Origin: an uncultured Peptostreptococcaceae bacterium
GTDB lineage: Bacteria > Bacillota > Clostridia > Peptostreptococcales > Anaerovoracaceae
Length of the DNA stretch: 42,808 nt
Reading direction: 5' to 3'
Assembly (NCBI GenBank): GCA_905235115.1
Contig: CAJOKT010000011.1
Location: forward strand, 1 to 42,808
Shown: piece by piece, positions 16,468 to 24,661 of the stretch
How positions within the stretch are numbered: the first letter of the stretch is position 1
Layout of the letters: each line of letters starts with the position of its first letter
The notes under the pieces: generated by a model
What the model was told of the DNA's origin: nothing
The model's database searches: none
The model's input: only the letters and a program-made list of their open reading frames with translations
Program-made: the position numbers and the translations under genes

Positions 16468-16593
16468 GCTGTTTACAGCAAAATATGGTGCGGGTCACGC
16501 AGGGGTGATTATCGGAAATCCTTGCTTTTATGGGGTTGAAGGCAGAGCGAGGTCTAAAAGGGAGCAGGTGGGGTACCGGATTTGGGAGAAAAG

Positions 16594-16622
16594 TTGAGAA
16601 AAGGTCGGGATTGGGGTATAAT
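16594..16622 (+). promoter_or_regulatory. Sigma-A-type promoter for the helicase module
   Basis: -35 TTGAGA and -10 TATAAT, separated by exactly 17 nt. Transcription would start about 60 nt upstream of the helicase ATG. Confidence 0.8.
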
Positions 16623-16687
16623 CATTCTAAGATATGGTGGCATCAAGTAAGATCGTTTCATGAGATATTTGATATTTATTTTTGTGT

Positions 16688-19630
16688 ATGAAAGATGTAT
16701 TGATCAAAGAACTGAATAAAGGTTTTCAAACTGCCTTCATAGATAGCAGAACCGATTCAAATCTAGCGTACAAGCCGGAGTTTTTATCAAATAACTATCT
16801 TACGGGAGACAAACTCCTTTCTGCTTTAGAGGAGGAGATGCTTTCGTGTGACGAATTTGCGATTAGCGTTGCATTTATTACACAGAACGGAATTACGCCC
16901 CTTTTACAAACCTTAAAAGAACTGGAAACACGTGGGATTAAGGGAAGAGTATTAACTACAGATTATTTAACTTTTTCGGATCCTAATGCGCTGGATAAAC
17001 TAAGCGCTTTAAAGAACATCGAATTAAAACTGTATTGTACAGATAATGACATAGGCTTCCATACCAAAGGATATATCTTTAAAAAAGGAGAACTGTTCCA
17101 TATTATCCTAGGCAGTTCCAACATGACACAGAAGGCTCTGACCGTGAACCATGAGTGGAACACCAAGATTGTTTCAACTGAACGGGGAGAGATGGCAGAG
17201 GAAATCACCACTGATTTTGAGCGCCTTTGGAACAGCCCATATACGAAGGATTATGATACGGTCGCATGCGAATACAGGACTAAGTATCAAGTAATCCAGA
17301 GACAGCGTACAATTGCGAGTCAAGGGCAGGTCGTTTCCCTTGAAGCATATAAGTTGAAGCCTAACTCGATGCAGGTAGGCTTTATCAATAATCTAAGGAC
17401 GCTGTTTGACGAAGGTAAAGATCGAGGGCTGCTTATCTCTGCCACAGGCACGGGTAAAACATATGCATCGGCTTTTGGCGTTAGAGATGTATTGATGCCA
17501 GAAGAAGGTGGGAAGAAAGTCTTATTTATAGTCCACCGTGAGCAAATAGCAAAACAGGCAAGAGACACATTCAGAAAAGTATTTGGCAATACAGCTAAGT
17601 ACGGTTTACTCTCGGGCAATTCAAGAGATTACGATGCCCCATTCTTGTTCTCGACCATGCAGATGATGGCCAAGGATGAGACTTTGCAGAGATATGCGAA
17701 GGATGAATTCGCGTTTATCATTCTCGACGAGGCTCATAAAACTGGCGCAGAAAGTTATAGAAGGATAATGAATTATTTCCAGCCAGAGTTTTGGCTCGGA
17801 ATGACAGCCAGCCCAGAGAGAACGGATGATTTTGACGTATTCAGTTTATTTGACCATAACATAGCATACGAAATTCGGCTTCAGCAGGCCATGGAGGAGG
17901 ATCTTCTTTGCCCGTTCCATTACTTTGGAATAACAGACCTGGAAATAAACGGTGAAACCTTTGACGAAGACACGGGACTGAGAAACTTCCAGTATTTAGT
18001 ATGCGAAGACAGAGTCAACTATATTTTGGAACAAGCCAAGTACTATGGCTACAGTGGAGATAGGGTTAAAGGTCTGATTTTCTGCAGCAGAAGAAAAGAG
18101 GCAGAGGAACTATCCAATAAGTTTAATGAGAAAGGCCTGCGAACGGTATTCTTAAGCGGCGACTCTTCACAAGAGATGAGAGAAGACATGATGGACAGGC
18201 TGACAAGTGACACGCGAGAGGATCAGCTGGACTATATCTTGACCGTTGATATCTTTAACGAGGGCGTTGATATACCGGAAATCAATCAAGTGTTGATGCT
18301 TCGTCCCACAGAAAGCCCGATCATCTTTGTGCAGCAGTTAGGAAGAGGCCTCAGAAAGGCGAAAGATAAAGAATACGTCGTCGTCATAGATTTTATTGGT
18401 AATTATAAAAACAATTTTATGATCCCGATAGCGTTATCCGGGGACCGCAGCTATAACAAGGACAACGTCCGGAGATACGTTATGGAAGGAAACCGTGTGA
18501 TACCGGGATCGTCTACTATACATTTTGATGAAATATCGAGAAAACGTATTTACTCTGCAATAGACGCTGCAGATTTCAGCGCCATTAGGCTTCTCAAAGA
18601 TAACTATAAGAAACTGAAAAACAAACTTGGGCACATCCCTTCGTTGATGGATTTTGACCTTTACGGCGAAATGGACGTAATGAGAATCTTTGATAATAAT
18701 AGTCTGGGCTCCTATTATATGTTTTTGAAAAAATATGAGCCCGAGTACAAGATCCGTTTGAATGATGACGAAGAAGAAACCATTGAGTTTATTTCTCGTA
18801 AGATAGCCAATGGCAAAAGGATTCATGAACTGGAAATGCTTGAAAGAATGCTGCATTACAGACGTGGATTAATGGGTTTCCTGAAGGGGAAGTTATCCGA
18901 TCAATATGGTATTCAAATAGACTCAATTGCAGAAAAGAATATAGCAAATGTCTTGATGAATATATTCCCCACAAGTACCGGCAGGACAAGATACAAAAAC
19001 AGCGTTTTATTGAAAGAGGACAATGGAGACTATTGTATCAGTGATTCATTCTCAGAGATGCTTGATAATGAGGCCTTTTACAATATGGTAGAGGAGCTTA
19101 TTGCATTTGGTAAAAATAGATATCATCGGGATTATAGCGACAGGTATCAGGATACAGATTTCGTGCTGTATCAGAAATACACTTATGAAGATGTTTGCAG
19201 GCTCCTCCATTGGGAGCGCAATGAGGTACCTCTTAATATCGGCGGATACAAGTACGACAGGTCGACAAAGACATTCCCGGTTTTCATTAACTACGACAAG
19301 GATGAGAATATCCAGGATACAGTTAAATATGAGGATCACTTTGATAGTCCAGAAAGATTGATTGCTATATCAAAGAGCAAGAGAACCGTGGACTCGGAAG
19401 ATGTGCAGAACTTCCTGCATGCGACTGAAAGAGGCATTTCGGTAGAGCTCTTTGTAAGGAAAAACAAGGACGATAAAATATCTAAAGAATTCTATTACCT
19501 AGGCCATATGAAAGCTACCGGCGAGGTGAAACCGTTCATCATGCCAAACACCACCTCCTCTGCGGTAGAGATAGCCTGGGCTCTTGATAATCCGGTTAGA
19601 AATGATCTGTATGAATATATAACGGGGTAA
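16688..19630 (+). CDS. PLD-nuclease / DEAD-box helicase / DUF3427 fusion protein
   Basis: A 980-residue multi-domain protein. The N-terminal part holds a phospholipase D-like nuclease domain with HTK (residues 125-127) and GSSNMT about 20 residues later. A superfamily 2 helicase follows: Walker A ATGTGKT (252-258), DEAH (347-350), GMTAS, and motif VI QQLGRGLRKAK near 550. The C-terminal ~350 residues match the DUF3427 type that ends such proteins. The family is predicted to act on DNA, with proposed roles in phage defence or repair; no activity is proven here. I use ATG 16688; a TTG two codons upstream is possible, and no clear ribosome binding site precedes either. Codon usage is AT-richer than both flanks, which suggests transfer. 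Confidence 0.88.
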   Translation: MKDVLIKELNKGFQTAFIDSRTDSNLAYKPEFLSNNYLTGDKLLSALEEEMLSCDEFAISVAFITQNGITPLLQTLKELETRGIKGRVLTTDYLTFSDPNALDKLSALKNIELKLYCTDNDIGFHTKGYIFKKGELFHIILGSSNMTQKALTVNHEWNTKIVSTERGEMAEEITTDFERLWNSPYTKDYDTVACEYRTKYQVIQRQRTIASQGQVVSLEAYKLKPNSMQVGFINNLRTLFDEGKDRGLLISATGTGKTYASAFGVRDVLMPEEGGKKVLFIVHREQIAKQARDTFRKVFGNTAKYGLLSGNSRDYDAPFLFSTMQMMAKDETLQRYAKDEFAFIILDEAHKTGAESYRRIMNYFQPEFWLGMTASPERTDDFDVFSLFDHNIAYEIRLQQAMEEDLLCPFHYFGITDLEINGETFDEDTGLRNFQYLVCEDRVNYILEQAKYYGYSGDRVKGLIFCSRRKEAEELSNKFNEKGLRTVFLSGDSSQEMREDMMDRLTSDTREDQLDYILTVDIFNEGVDIPEINQVLMLRPTESPIIFVQQLGRGLRKAKDKEYVVVIDFIGNYKNNFMIPIALSGDRSYNKDNVRRYVMEGNRVIPGSSTIHFDEISRKRIYSAIDAADFSAIRLLKDNYKKLKNKLGHIPSLMDFDLYGEMDVMRIFDNNSLGSYYMFLKKYEPEYKIRLNDDEEETIEFISRKIANGKRIHELEMLERMLHYRRGLMGFLKGKLSDQYGIQIDSIAEKNIANVLMNIFPTSTGRTRYKNSVLLKEDNGDYCISDSFSEMLDNEAFYNMVEELIAFGKNRYHRDYSDRYQDTDFVLYQKYTYEDVCRLLHWERNEVPLNIGGYKYDRSTKTFPVFINYDKDENIQDTVKYEDHFDSPERLIAISKSKRTVDSEDVQNFLHATERGISVELFVRKNKDDKISKEFYYLGHMKATGEVKPFIMPNTTSSAVEIAWALDNPVRNDLYEYITG

Positions 19631-19638
19631 AAAATAAG

Positions 19639-20040
19639 ATGACTGAGACAAAAGAGGGAAAGAAAACCATACATGTAGTCGCTGCGATAATAAGACGCGA
19701 CAATGAGATCTTTGCCACTCAACGTGGATATGGAACATATAAGGACTGGTGGGAATTTCCAGGCGGCAAGATCGAAGCAGGAGAGACTCCTGAAGAGGCA
19801 CTTGTACGTGAGATCAAAGAGGAGCTGGATACGGAAATCAAAGTGGACAGCTTCTTGGCCACGGTTGAATATGACTATCCGGAGTTTTATTTGATCATGG
19901 ATTGCTTCTGGTGCCGCGTCGAACACGGGGAGTTAAAACTGCTTGAGCATGAGGCTGCCAGGTGGCTGCCGTTGGATGATCTGAATCAGGTGAAGTGGCT
20001 GCCAGCTGATGCTGAAGTGATAGAGAAAATAAAGTGTTAA
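19639..20040 (+). CDS. NUDIX hydrolase (MutT/8-oxo-dGTPase-like)
   Basis: A 133-residue Nudix protein. The Nudix box starts at Gly43: G-x5-E at residues 43-49, then REIKEEL (57-63), with Asp where the box usually has Gly. NGYGTYKDWWEFPGGK-like sequence before the box resembles (deoxy)nucleoside triphosphate pyrophosphohydrolases of the MutT/CTP-diphosphatase group. It starts 8 nt after the helicase stop, so the two are translationally linked. Possible roles are clearing damaged nucleotides or altering nucleotide pools for the helicase system. A GG-rich ribosome binding site lies at the end of the helicase gene. Confidence 0.9.
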   Translation: MTETKEGKKTIHVVAAIIRRDNEIFATQRGYGTYKDWWEFPGGKIEAGETPEEALVREIKEELDTEIKVDSFLATVEYDYPEFYLIMDCFWCRVEHGELKLLEHEAARWLPLDDLNQVKWLPADAEVIEKIKC

Positions 20041-20122
20041 TAAGAACACCATATAATCATATCTATTGTTTTTGGCCAGATCACTTTTTAATATATACGC
20101 CGACCTTAAATATGGCAATGAG

Positions 20123-20255
20123 ATGTCAGTAAAGATCATTAGACTGTCAGAAAGCGGTTATGACGATCTTAATCTTCTGTAAAAAGATCTTATTAGAAGG
20201 TACAACGCCCGTTCCTGTGGATATAACAAAACTAAAGGTAACAGTGTATAAATAA
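20123..20255 (+). pseudogene. Possible decayed or frameshifted small ORF
   Basis: An ATG at 20123 opens an 18-codon frame ending in DDLNLL then a stop (20180-20182). Reading on one base later gives KKILLEGTTPVPVDITKLK and a stop at 20253-20255. Skipping one T at 20180 would join them into a 44-residue protein with coding-like composition. The stop lies 9 nt before the DUF202 gene. No ribosome binding site is clear and I know no homolog, so this could be chance. Confidence 0.3.
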
Positions 20256-20263
20256 GGGCAACT

Positions 20264-21097
20264 ATGAGCGACTTCAAGAAAATCAACGGTACACCATGGC
20301 ATGTCGGAACGATCAGCATGAGTGAGGACGACAATAGGCGTCATCGAAACCGGTGTGTGTACTTCCGAAAAGATGACATATATTGTTTTAAAAGGAAGGG
20401 CAAGTGCATAGGCTCGGCCCATTGCGACTATTACAAGGAAGATCCATTGGAGGCTGCCTCAAGGCACAAAGGCGAGCCTGAATTCAACAGCGATAAACCA
20501 AGAATACAAGTCGATATCAAGAACATTGAACGCCAGAACAATCAGCTAAACTCACTGGTAGGAGAACGGGTGGAACATTCTTTCTATGGTGAGGGAAGAG
20601 TTGTTTCGGTTGGAGATGGAAGAGTCACTGTCGAATTTGATGATGGAGAAGCCAGAAAGTTTTCCACTAAAGATTGTATTGCGAAGGGGTTCCTTAAAGT
20701 GATAGAAGATACCGCAAATAACAATAATCCCGACACCGCCTCCCTCCAGGACGACCTCGCGCAGGAGCGTACGGAGATGACCCAGACGCGCACCAATGTG
20801 GCTGAGTCCGGGACCAATCTTGAGATAGAACGTACCGGCATGGCTGAGGTTCGGACAGATATGGCTTTTGAGCGCACCGCTCTGTCCAATTCACAGACCC
20901 TGCTTGCGTACATCCGGACGGCCATCGCGGCTTTTGCGGCAGGCATCGGAATGTTTGAGTTCGTGAGCCACCCGGCAATAATCAAGATAGGCATAGTATT
21001 CATGGCTGTGGCTCCGGTCCTCCTGGTGATTGGATTTGTGCACTATTTCCTGGTTCGTAAGAAGATGGCACAGTGGGTGAAACAACCGGATGATTAG
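20264..21097 (+). CDS. DUF202 (YidH-like) membrane protein with heptad repeats and an N-terminal Cys/Tudor-like region
   Basis: A 277-residue protein. Residues 25-60 hold a Cys-rich stretch (CVYFRKDDIYC, then C48 and C54), possibly metal binding. Residues 98-147 form a small Tudor/KOW-like module (GERVEHSFYGEGRV...VEFDDGEARKF), as at the end of some helicases. Residues 168-223 are eight consecutive heptads with consensus x-R-T-x-(M/L)-A-x that run into the DUF202 signature (ERTALSN, YIRT). Two membrane helices follow (about 217-235 and 241-264). The C-terminus matches DUF202/YidH proteins of unknown function. It follows the helicase-NUDIX pair with a terminator after it. A membrane-anchored sensor or effector of the module is an inference. 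Confidence 0.75.
   Translation: MSDFKKINGTPWHVGTISMSEDDNRRHRNRCVYFRKDDIYCFKRKGKCIGSAHCDYYKEDPLEAASRHKGEPEFNSDKPRIQVDIKNIERQNNQLNSLVGERVEHSFYGEGRVVSVGDGRVTVEFDDGEARKFSTKDCIAKGFLKVIEDTANNNNPDTASLQDDLAQERTEMTQTRTNVAESGTNLEIERTGMAEVRTDMAFERTALSNSQTLLAYIRTAIAAFAAGIGMFEFVSHPAIIKIGIVFMAVAPVLLVIGFVHYFLVRKKMAQWVKQPDD
20765..20932 (+). repeat. Eight in-frame heptad repeats in the DUF202 gene
   Basis: Codes for residues 168-223: ERTEMTQ, TRTNVAE, SGTNLEI, ERTGMAE, VRTDMAF, ERTALSN, SQTLLAY, IRTAIAA. Threonine is fixed at position 3 and Arg is usual at position 2. Confidence 0.85.
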
Positions 21098-21248
21098 AAT
21101 GGGAATAGTGAGCTGCTGATGATGGGATATATTGCTGACCATCTCGAATGAGTTGATCATCTGCTCTCCATGTTCCCCCCGGGATCAGCCGAAGCCGCGT
21201 AACATCTCATGGTCACATTGTTTATCTATCAGGGTGTCAAAGAAGGAA

Positions 21249-21271
21249 GGCAATTCATGTTGCCTTTTTTT
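21249..21271 (+). terminator. Intrinsic terminator after the DUF202 gene
   Basis: GGCAA-TTCATG-TTGCC hairpin followed by seven T residues, about 150 nt after the DUF202 stop. Confidence 0.7.
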
Positions 21272-21491
21272 GATGAAAAGGACAGACCCCGGAAGACTTT
21301 GGTCAATAGGTTTTTTGCACCGGCATGATATTTTGGGGCACCGTAATTTCCGGGATAAAATGTTTTGCGCAGGGGTACGATCTATCCGCCATTCAGGGAT
21401 TTTGGGCTGGATAATTCCGCGAAACCGCAGAATAAGCCGAAAATGCGGATGAATTGTTCCCGGGCAGAAACATTCTATTACAGCATCTGCG

Positions 21492-21521
21492 TTGGACATT
21501 CCACCGTGTTTAATGTAAAAT
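21492..21521 (+). promoter_or_regulatory. Promoter of the CCA-adding enzyme gene
   Basis: TTGGAC and TAAAAT separated by 18 nt, 30 nt upstream of the ATG. A CTGCGGG-ACAGG-CCCGCAG hairpin (21526-21544) would sit at the 5' end of the transcript and may affect initiation. Confidence 0.55.
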
Positions 21522-21550
21522 CAAACTGCGGGACAGGCCCGCAGCAATCA

Positions 21551-22948
21551 ATGAAACAGATACAGGAACAGCAGGAACTCTGCAAAAAACTCGCCTCCCT
21601 TGTAGCTGATCAGGGCGGCAGAGCATATTACGTGGGAGGCTTCGTCCGTGACAGGGTCATGGCGGAGACCGTCGGCGCGGACCCGGAGGAAACTCGTATC
21701 CCGGACATCGACATCGAGGTCCACGGGATCAGGCCGGAGAAACTTTACGGCATACTGGAGACCATGGGGGAACCTCTCTCTTTTGGCTCCAGCTTCGGCA
21801 TCTACTCTTTGAAGGGATATAATATCGACGTTGCCCTTCCCAGAAAGGAGCGGGCCGTCGGCCGTGGTCACCGGGATTTCGAGGTGGACGTGGATCCCTT
21901 CATAGGAACTGAAAACGCTGCCCGCCGCAGGGATTTCACCATGAACGCCATGATGGAGGACGTGCTCACGGGTGAGATCACCGACCATTTCGGCGGCAGG
22001 GAGGACATCGCCCGAGGGGTGATCAGGCACGTGGATCCGAAGAGTTTTCCCGAGGATCCGCTTCGGGTGCTTCGGGCTGCGCAGTTCGCGGCCCGGCTGG
22101 GTTTCACCGTGGCAGAGGAGACTCTGGAACTGATGCGGGGGATAGACCTTTCCGGCCTTAGCATGGAGCGAGTGGAAGGAGAGATGGTGAAGGCTCTTTT
22201 GGAGAGCCGGAGCCCGTCGGTGTTTTTTGAGGTACTTCGGAACTGCGGCAAGCTGAGCCCCTGGTTCAGGGAGATAGAGGACATGATCGGGATCCCCCAG
22301 GATCCGCTGTATCATCCAGAGGGTGACGTCTGGAACCACACCATGGAGGTGCTGGACAGGGGCGCGTCCGTAAGGGATCAGGCGGAGGAACCCTACGGGT
22401 TCATGATGCTTTGCCTGACTCACGATCTTGGGAAGCTGGTGACCACCGAAAGGGCGGAGGACGGCAGGATCCATTCCTACGGCCACGAGGATGAGGGAGT
22501 GCCTGTCGCCGACAGGCTCCTGAGCAGGGTGGTCAGCCGGAAGGATGTCAAAAAGTACGTCCTGACCATGATCCCCATTCATATGAAGCCCAACATGACT
22601 GCCTATGCCAGGTCCAAGGTGAAGGTCACCAACAAGATGTTCGATCAGGCTGCAAGCCCGCCGGACCTGGTGCTTTTCGCCTGGGCGGACAGGCCGGTAT
22701 TCGTGGGGGACCAGCGGTTCAGCGGGAATCAGAAGTTTTTGTTCGAGAGGCTCGCCATGTACCGGGAATACATGTCGCGGCCCTGCGTCATGGGGCACGA
22801 CCTGATGGCAAACGGGCTGGAGCCCGGCGAGGACTTCTCAGAGATCCTTGCATACGCCCACAAGCTGAGGCTGGCGGGGATACCCAAGGAGGAAGCTCTG
22901 AAGCAGACTTTAAGGTATGCTTCAAAGCTTCGCGGCCGCCGCCTCTGA
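21551..22948 (+). CDS. CCA tRNA nucleotidyltransferase with HD domain
   Basis: A 465-residue class II tRNA nucleotidyltransferase that adds or repairs the 3' CCA end. The nucleotidyltransferase head has YYVGGFVRDRV and the catalytic DIDIEVHG (two Asp). RRDFTMNAM, the DPLRVLRAAQFAARLGF segment and an HD domain (THDLGK near residue 297) follow. The ATG at 21551 is chosen because the sequence upstream has no family similarity, and because a promoter lies at 21492-21521. The ribosome binding site is weak and overlaps a hairpin. Whether it adds the full CCA, or C or A only, cannot be told here. Confidence 0.9.
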   Translation: MKQIQEQQELCKKLASLVADQGGRAYYVGGFVRDRVMAETVGADPEETRIPDIDIEVHGIRPEKLYGILETMGEPLSFGSSFGIYSLKGYNIDVALPRKERAVGRGHRDFEVDVDPFIGTENAARRRDFTMNAMMEDVLTGEITDHFGGREDIARGVIRHVDPKSFPEDPLRVLRAAQFAARLGFTVAEETLELMRGIDLSGLSMERVEGEMVKALLESRSPSVFFEVLRNCGKLSPWFREIEDMIGIPQDPLYHPEGDVWNHTMEVLDRGASVRDQAEEPYGFMMLCLTHDLGKLVTTERAEDGRIHSYGHEDEGVPVADRLLSRVVSRKDVKKYVLTMIPIHMKPNMTAYARSKVKVTNKMFDQAASPPDLVLFAWADRPVFVGDQRFSGNQKFLFERLAMYREYMSRPCVMGHDLMANGLEPGEDFSEILAYAHKLRLAGIPKEEALKQTLRYASKLRGRRL

Positions 22949-23095
22949 ACCTGATGAAAATATCCGCACCGGGAGGAGCCTGCGCTGCAAGGCGCACGGG
23001 ACGCGTCTGCCTTAGGGCACCCGCCCCATGTTTATGAAGAGCATGCTCCATCAGGCGCATCATGAAAAGAACCAACAAAAAAGGAGGAACAATAT

Positions 23096-24400
23096 ATGCA
23101 TCCGTTGAAAGCGATGACAGTGAATAGACAAAAGGGCGGCCGGCTGGCCATTCCGTCCTACTGCACCGGGTCGCTGCCGGTGATCCGCACGGCCCTCCGC
23201 AGGGCCGCCAGGACCGGCTATCCGGTACTCATCGAGGCTACGGCCAACCAGGTGGACCAGAACGGCGGGTACACAGGACTCAGGCCGTCGGACTATTATG
23301 AAATGGTCATGAAAATGGCGGATGAAGAGGGCCTGGACAGGGATCTTCTGATCCTTGGAGGAGACCATCTGGGACCTCTGACCTGGGCTCACCTTCCCGA
23401 GAAGGAGGCCATGGCCAACGCTGAGGTTCTGGTCAGGGAGTACGTCAGGGCCGGATTCACCAAGATACACCTGGACACCAGCATGAAGCTTGCAGACGAC
23501 CCGGAGGGCGATTTCCCGCCGGAGATCCCGGCACGCCGGGGGGCGCGCCTTTATAAGGCGGCCATGGCGGCATACGAAGAGCGCCTCAGGGCGGTTCCGG
23601 GCGCGGAGCGACCGGTGTTCGTCATCGGCTCCGAGGTGCCGGTGCCCGGAGGCGCGCAGGAGAAGGAAGAGGGACTCAGCGTCACCTCGCCTGCGGCTTT
23701 CAGCGAGACCATGGAAGCATACATGAAGTACTTCAACCAAGAGGGCATGCCTGATGCCATGGATGATGTGATCGCCTGCGTGGTGCAGCCCGGGGTGGAG
23801 TTCGGAGATGAGCAGATCTTCCGGTACGACAGCGGCGCGGCCGCAGATCTGATGGCCGCGCTCAGGGACCACCCGGGCCTGGTCTTCGAGGGCCACTCCA
23901 CGGACTATCAGCCGAGAGAGAGCCTCAGGGCCATGACCGAAGACGGCGTGGGCATTCTGAAGGTGGGGCCCGCGCTGACCTTCGCCTACAGGGAGGGGCT
24001 TTTCGCCCTGAACATGATAGAGGAAGAACTGATCCCTGCACCGGACCGGTCGTTTTTCGATGACATTCTGGAGCAGGTGATGCTGGAGGATCCCGGCAAG
24101 TGGGAAGCCCATTACCATGGAAGTCCGGAGGAGCTGAAGCTTAAGAGGCGATACAGCTTCTCGGACCGTTCCAGGTACTACATGGGTCATCCGAAGGTCC
24201 GGGCGGCTGTTGACAAACTTATCTCAAATCTCCGGAACGCGGACATTCGCCTGTCCATGCTGCACCAGTACATGCCGCTGCAGTATGATGCTGTGCGGGA
24301 TGGTCTTCTGCCGAAAGATCCGGAGGCGCTGCTGGCGGATCATGTGGAGCGCGTGATGGAAGATTACGAGTACGCCTGCCGGGCGGAGCCTGTAAAATAG
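23096..24400 (+). CDS. GatZ/KbaZ-like tagatose-bisphosphate aldolase accessory-subunit family protein
   Basis: A 434-residue TIM-barrel-type protein. It carries the family's signature stretches: EATANQVDQNGGYTGL near the N-terminus, GGDHLGPLTWAH, IHLDTSM, GSEVPVPGGA and KVGPALTFAYREGLFAL. GatZ and KbaZ stabilise the class II aldolase GatY or KbaY, which cleaves D-tagatose 1,6-bisphosphate. No catalytic GatY-type gene or sugar PTS is present in the window, so this copy is either an orphan partner or has its own activity. A strong AAAGGAGGAAC site precedes the ATG. It ends at a bidirectional terminator. Confidence 0.85.
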   Translation: MHPLKAMTVNRQKGGRLAIPSYCTGSLPVIRTALRRAARTGYPVLIEATANQVDQNGGYTGLRPSDYYEMVMKMADEEGLDRDLLILGGDHLGPLTWAHLPEKEAMANAEVLVREYVRAGFTKIHLDTSMKLADDPEGDFPPEIPARRGARLYKAAMAAYEERLRAVPGAERPVFVIGSEVPVPGGAQEKEEGLSVTSPAAFSETMEAYMKYFNQEGMPDAMDDVIACVVQPGVEFGDEQIFRYDSGAAADLMAALRDHPGLVFEGHSTDYQPRESLRAMTEDGVGILKVGPALTFAYREGLFALNMIEEELIPAPDRSFFDDILEQVMLEDPGKWEAHYHGSPEELKLKRRYSFSDRSRYYMGHPKVRAAVDKLISNLRNADIRLSMLHQYMPLQYDAVRDGLLPKDPEALLADHVERVMEDYEYACRAEPVK

Positions 24401-24464
24401 GCAGGACAGACGGTAGGGTACAAAACACATGCCCCAGGCAGAAGGCCGGGGGCATACGCATATA

Positions 24465-24500
24465 TGAAGACCCCGCGCATCAGCGCGGGGTCTTCATTTT
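24465..24500. terminator. Convergent terminator between the GatZ-like gene and the thioredoxin/smORF operon
   Basis: A 14-bp stem, TGAAGACCCCGCGC with GCGCGGGGTCTTCA, loop ATCA, then TTTT. A second hairpin (TGCCCC...GGGGCA) lies just upstream at 24430-24453. The small minus-strand ORF stops 8 nt away, so the site serves both sides. Confidence 0.8.
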
Positions 24501-24507
24501 GAATTCT

Positions 24508-24618
24508 TTATTCTTCCTCAAGATCCGTCTCGCCTTTGATCTGAGTGCCCATGACCAGGACCATGGCGATCAGTGTGGTGGCAAGGACCACAGGAAAAAT
24601 TGCTCTGAGTGTTTTCAT
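24508..24618 (-). CDS. 36-residue single-helix membrane small protein
   Basis: An ATG-started frame of 36 codons downstream of the thioredoxin gene on the minus strand. It starts MKTLRAIFP, has one hydrophobic helix (about residues 7-24) and ends in an acidic tail (GETDLEEE). An AGGGGG site lies 7-8 nt upstream of the ATG, and the stop abuts the convergent terminator. I recognise no homolog. The spacing of 43 nt behind thioredoxin suggests the same transcript. Confidence 0.6.
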   Translation of the reverse strand: MKTLRAIFPVVLATTLIAMVLVMGTQIKGETDLEEE

Positions 24619-24661
24619 TTCTCTACCCCCTGTTTTATACGATGTATCGCAGTCTTAAGAA

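Larger units (their letters stand above)
16356..16687 (+). other. Intergenic region: operon terminator and helicase promoter
   Basis: 332 nt without a supported gene. It holds the bidirectional terminator (16428-16467), a small GCTGT-TT-ACAGC palindrome (16470-16481), the sigma-A-like promoter (16594-16622) and a ~60-nt leader for the helicase gene. A visible shift from balanced to AT-richer codons occurs across it. It is a likely boundary of the catabolic locus. Confidence 0.7.
21098..21550 (+). other. Long intergenic region between the DUF202 and CCA genes
   Basis: 453 nt without a supported gene. It contains the terminator (21249-21271), a TGTTTTGCGC-type motif (21361-21370) with a conserved downstream arm, a promoter (21492-21521) and a GC hairpin (21526-21544). 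The long frame open from 21365 lacks coding features before 21551. It marks the change from AT-richer accessory genes to GC-richer core genes. Confidence 0.6.

Noticed and set aside
16624-16650. TGGTGGCATCAAGTAAGATC, resembling a -24 element like that of the MATE promoter
   Set aside because: The -12 doublet is GA, not GC, at the required spacing, and a good sigma-A-type promoter lies directly upstream.
21548-22798. Long minus-strand open frame opposite the CCA enzyme gene
   Set aside because: Translation is His/Pro/Arg-rich with no recognisable motif, while the plus strand encodes a full CCA enzyme.
23060-24190. Long minus-strand open frame opposite the GatZ/KbaZ-like gene
   Set aside because: Arises from the GC-rich codon pattern of the plus-strand gene. 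The plus-strand frame has clear family motifs and a ribosome binding site.
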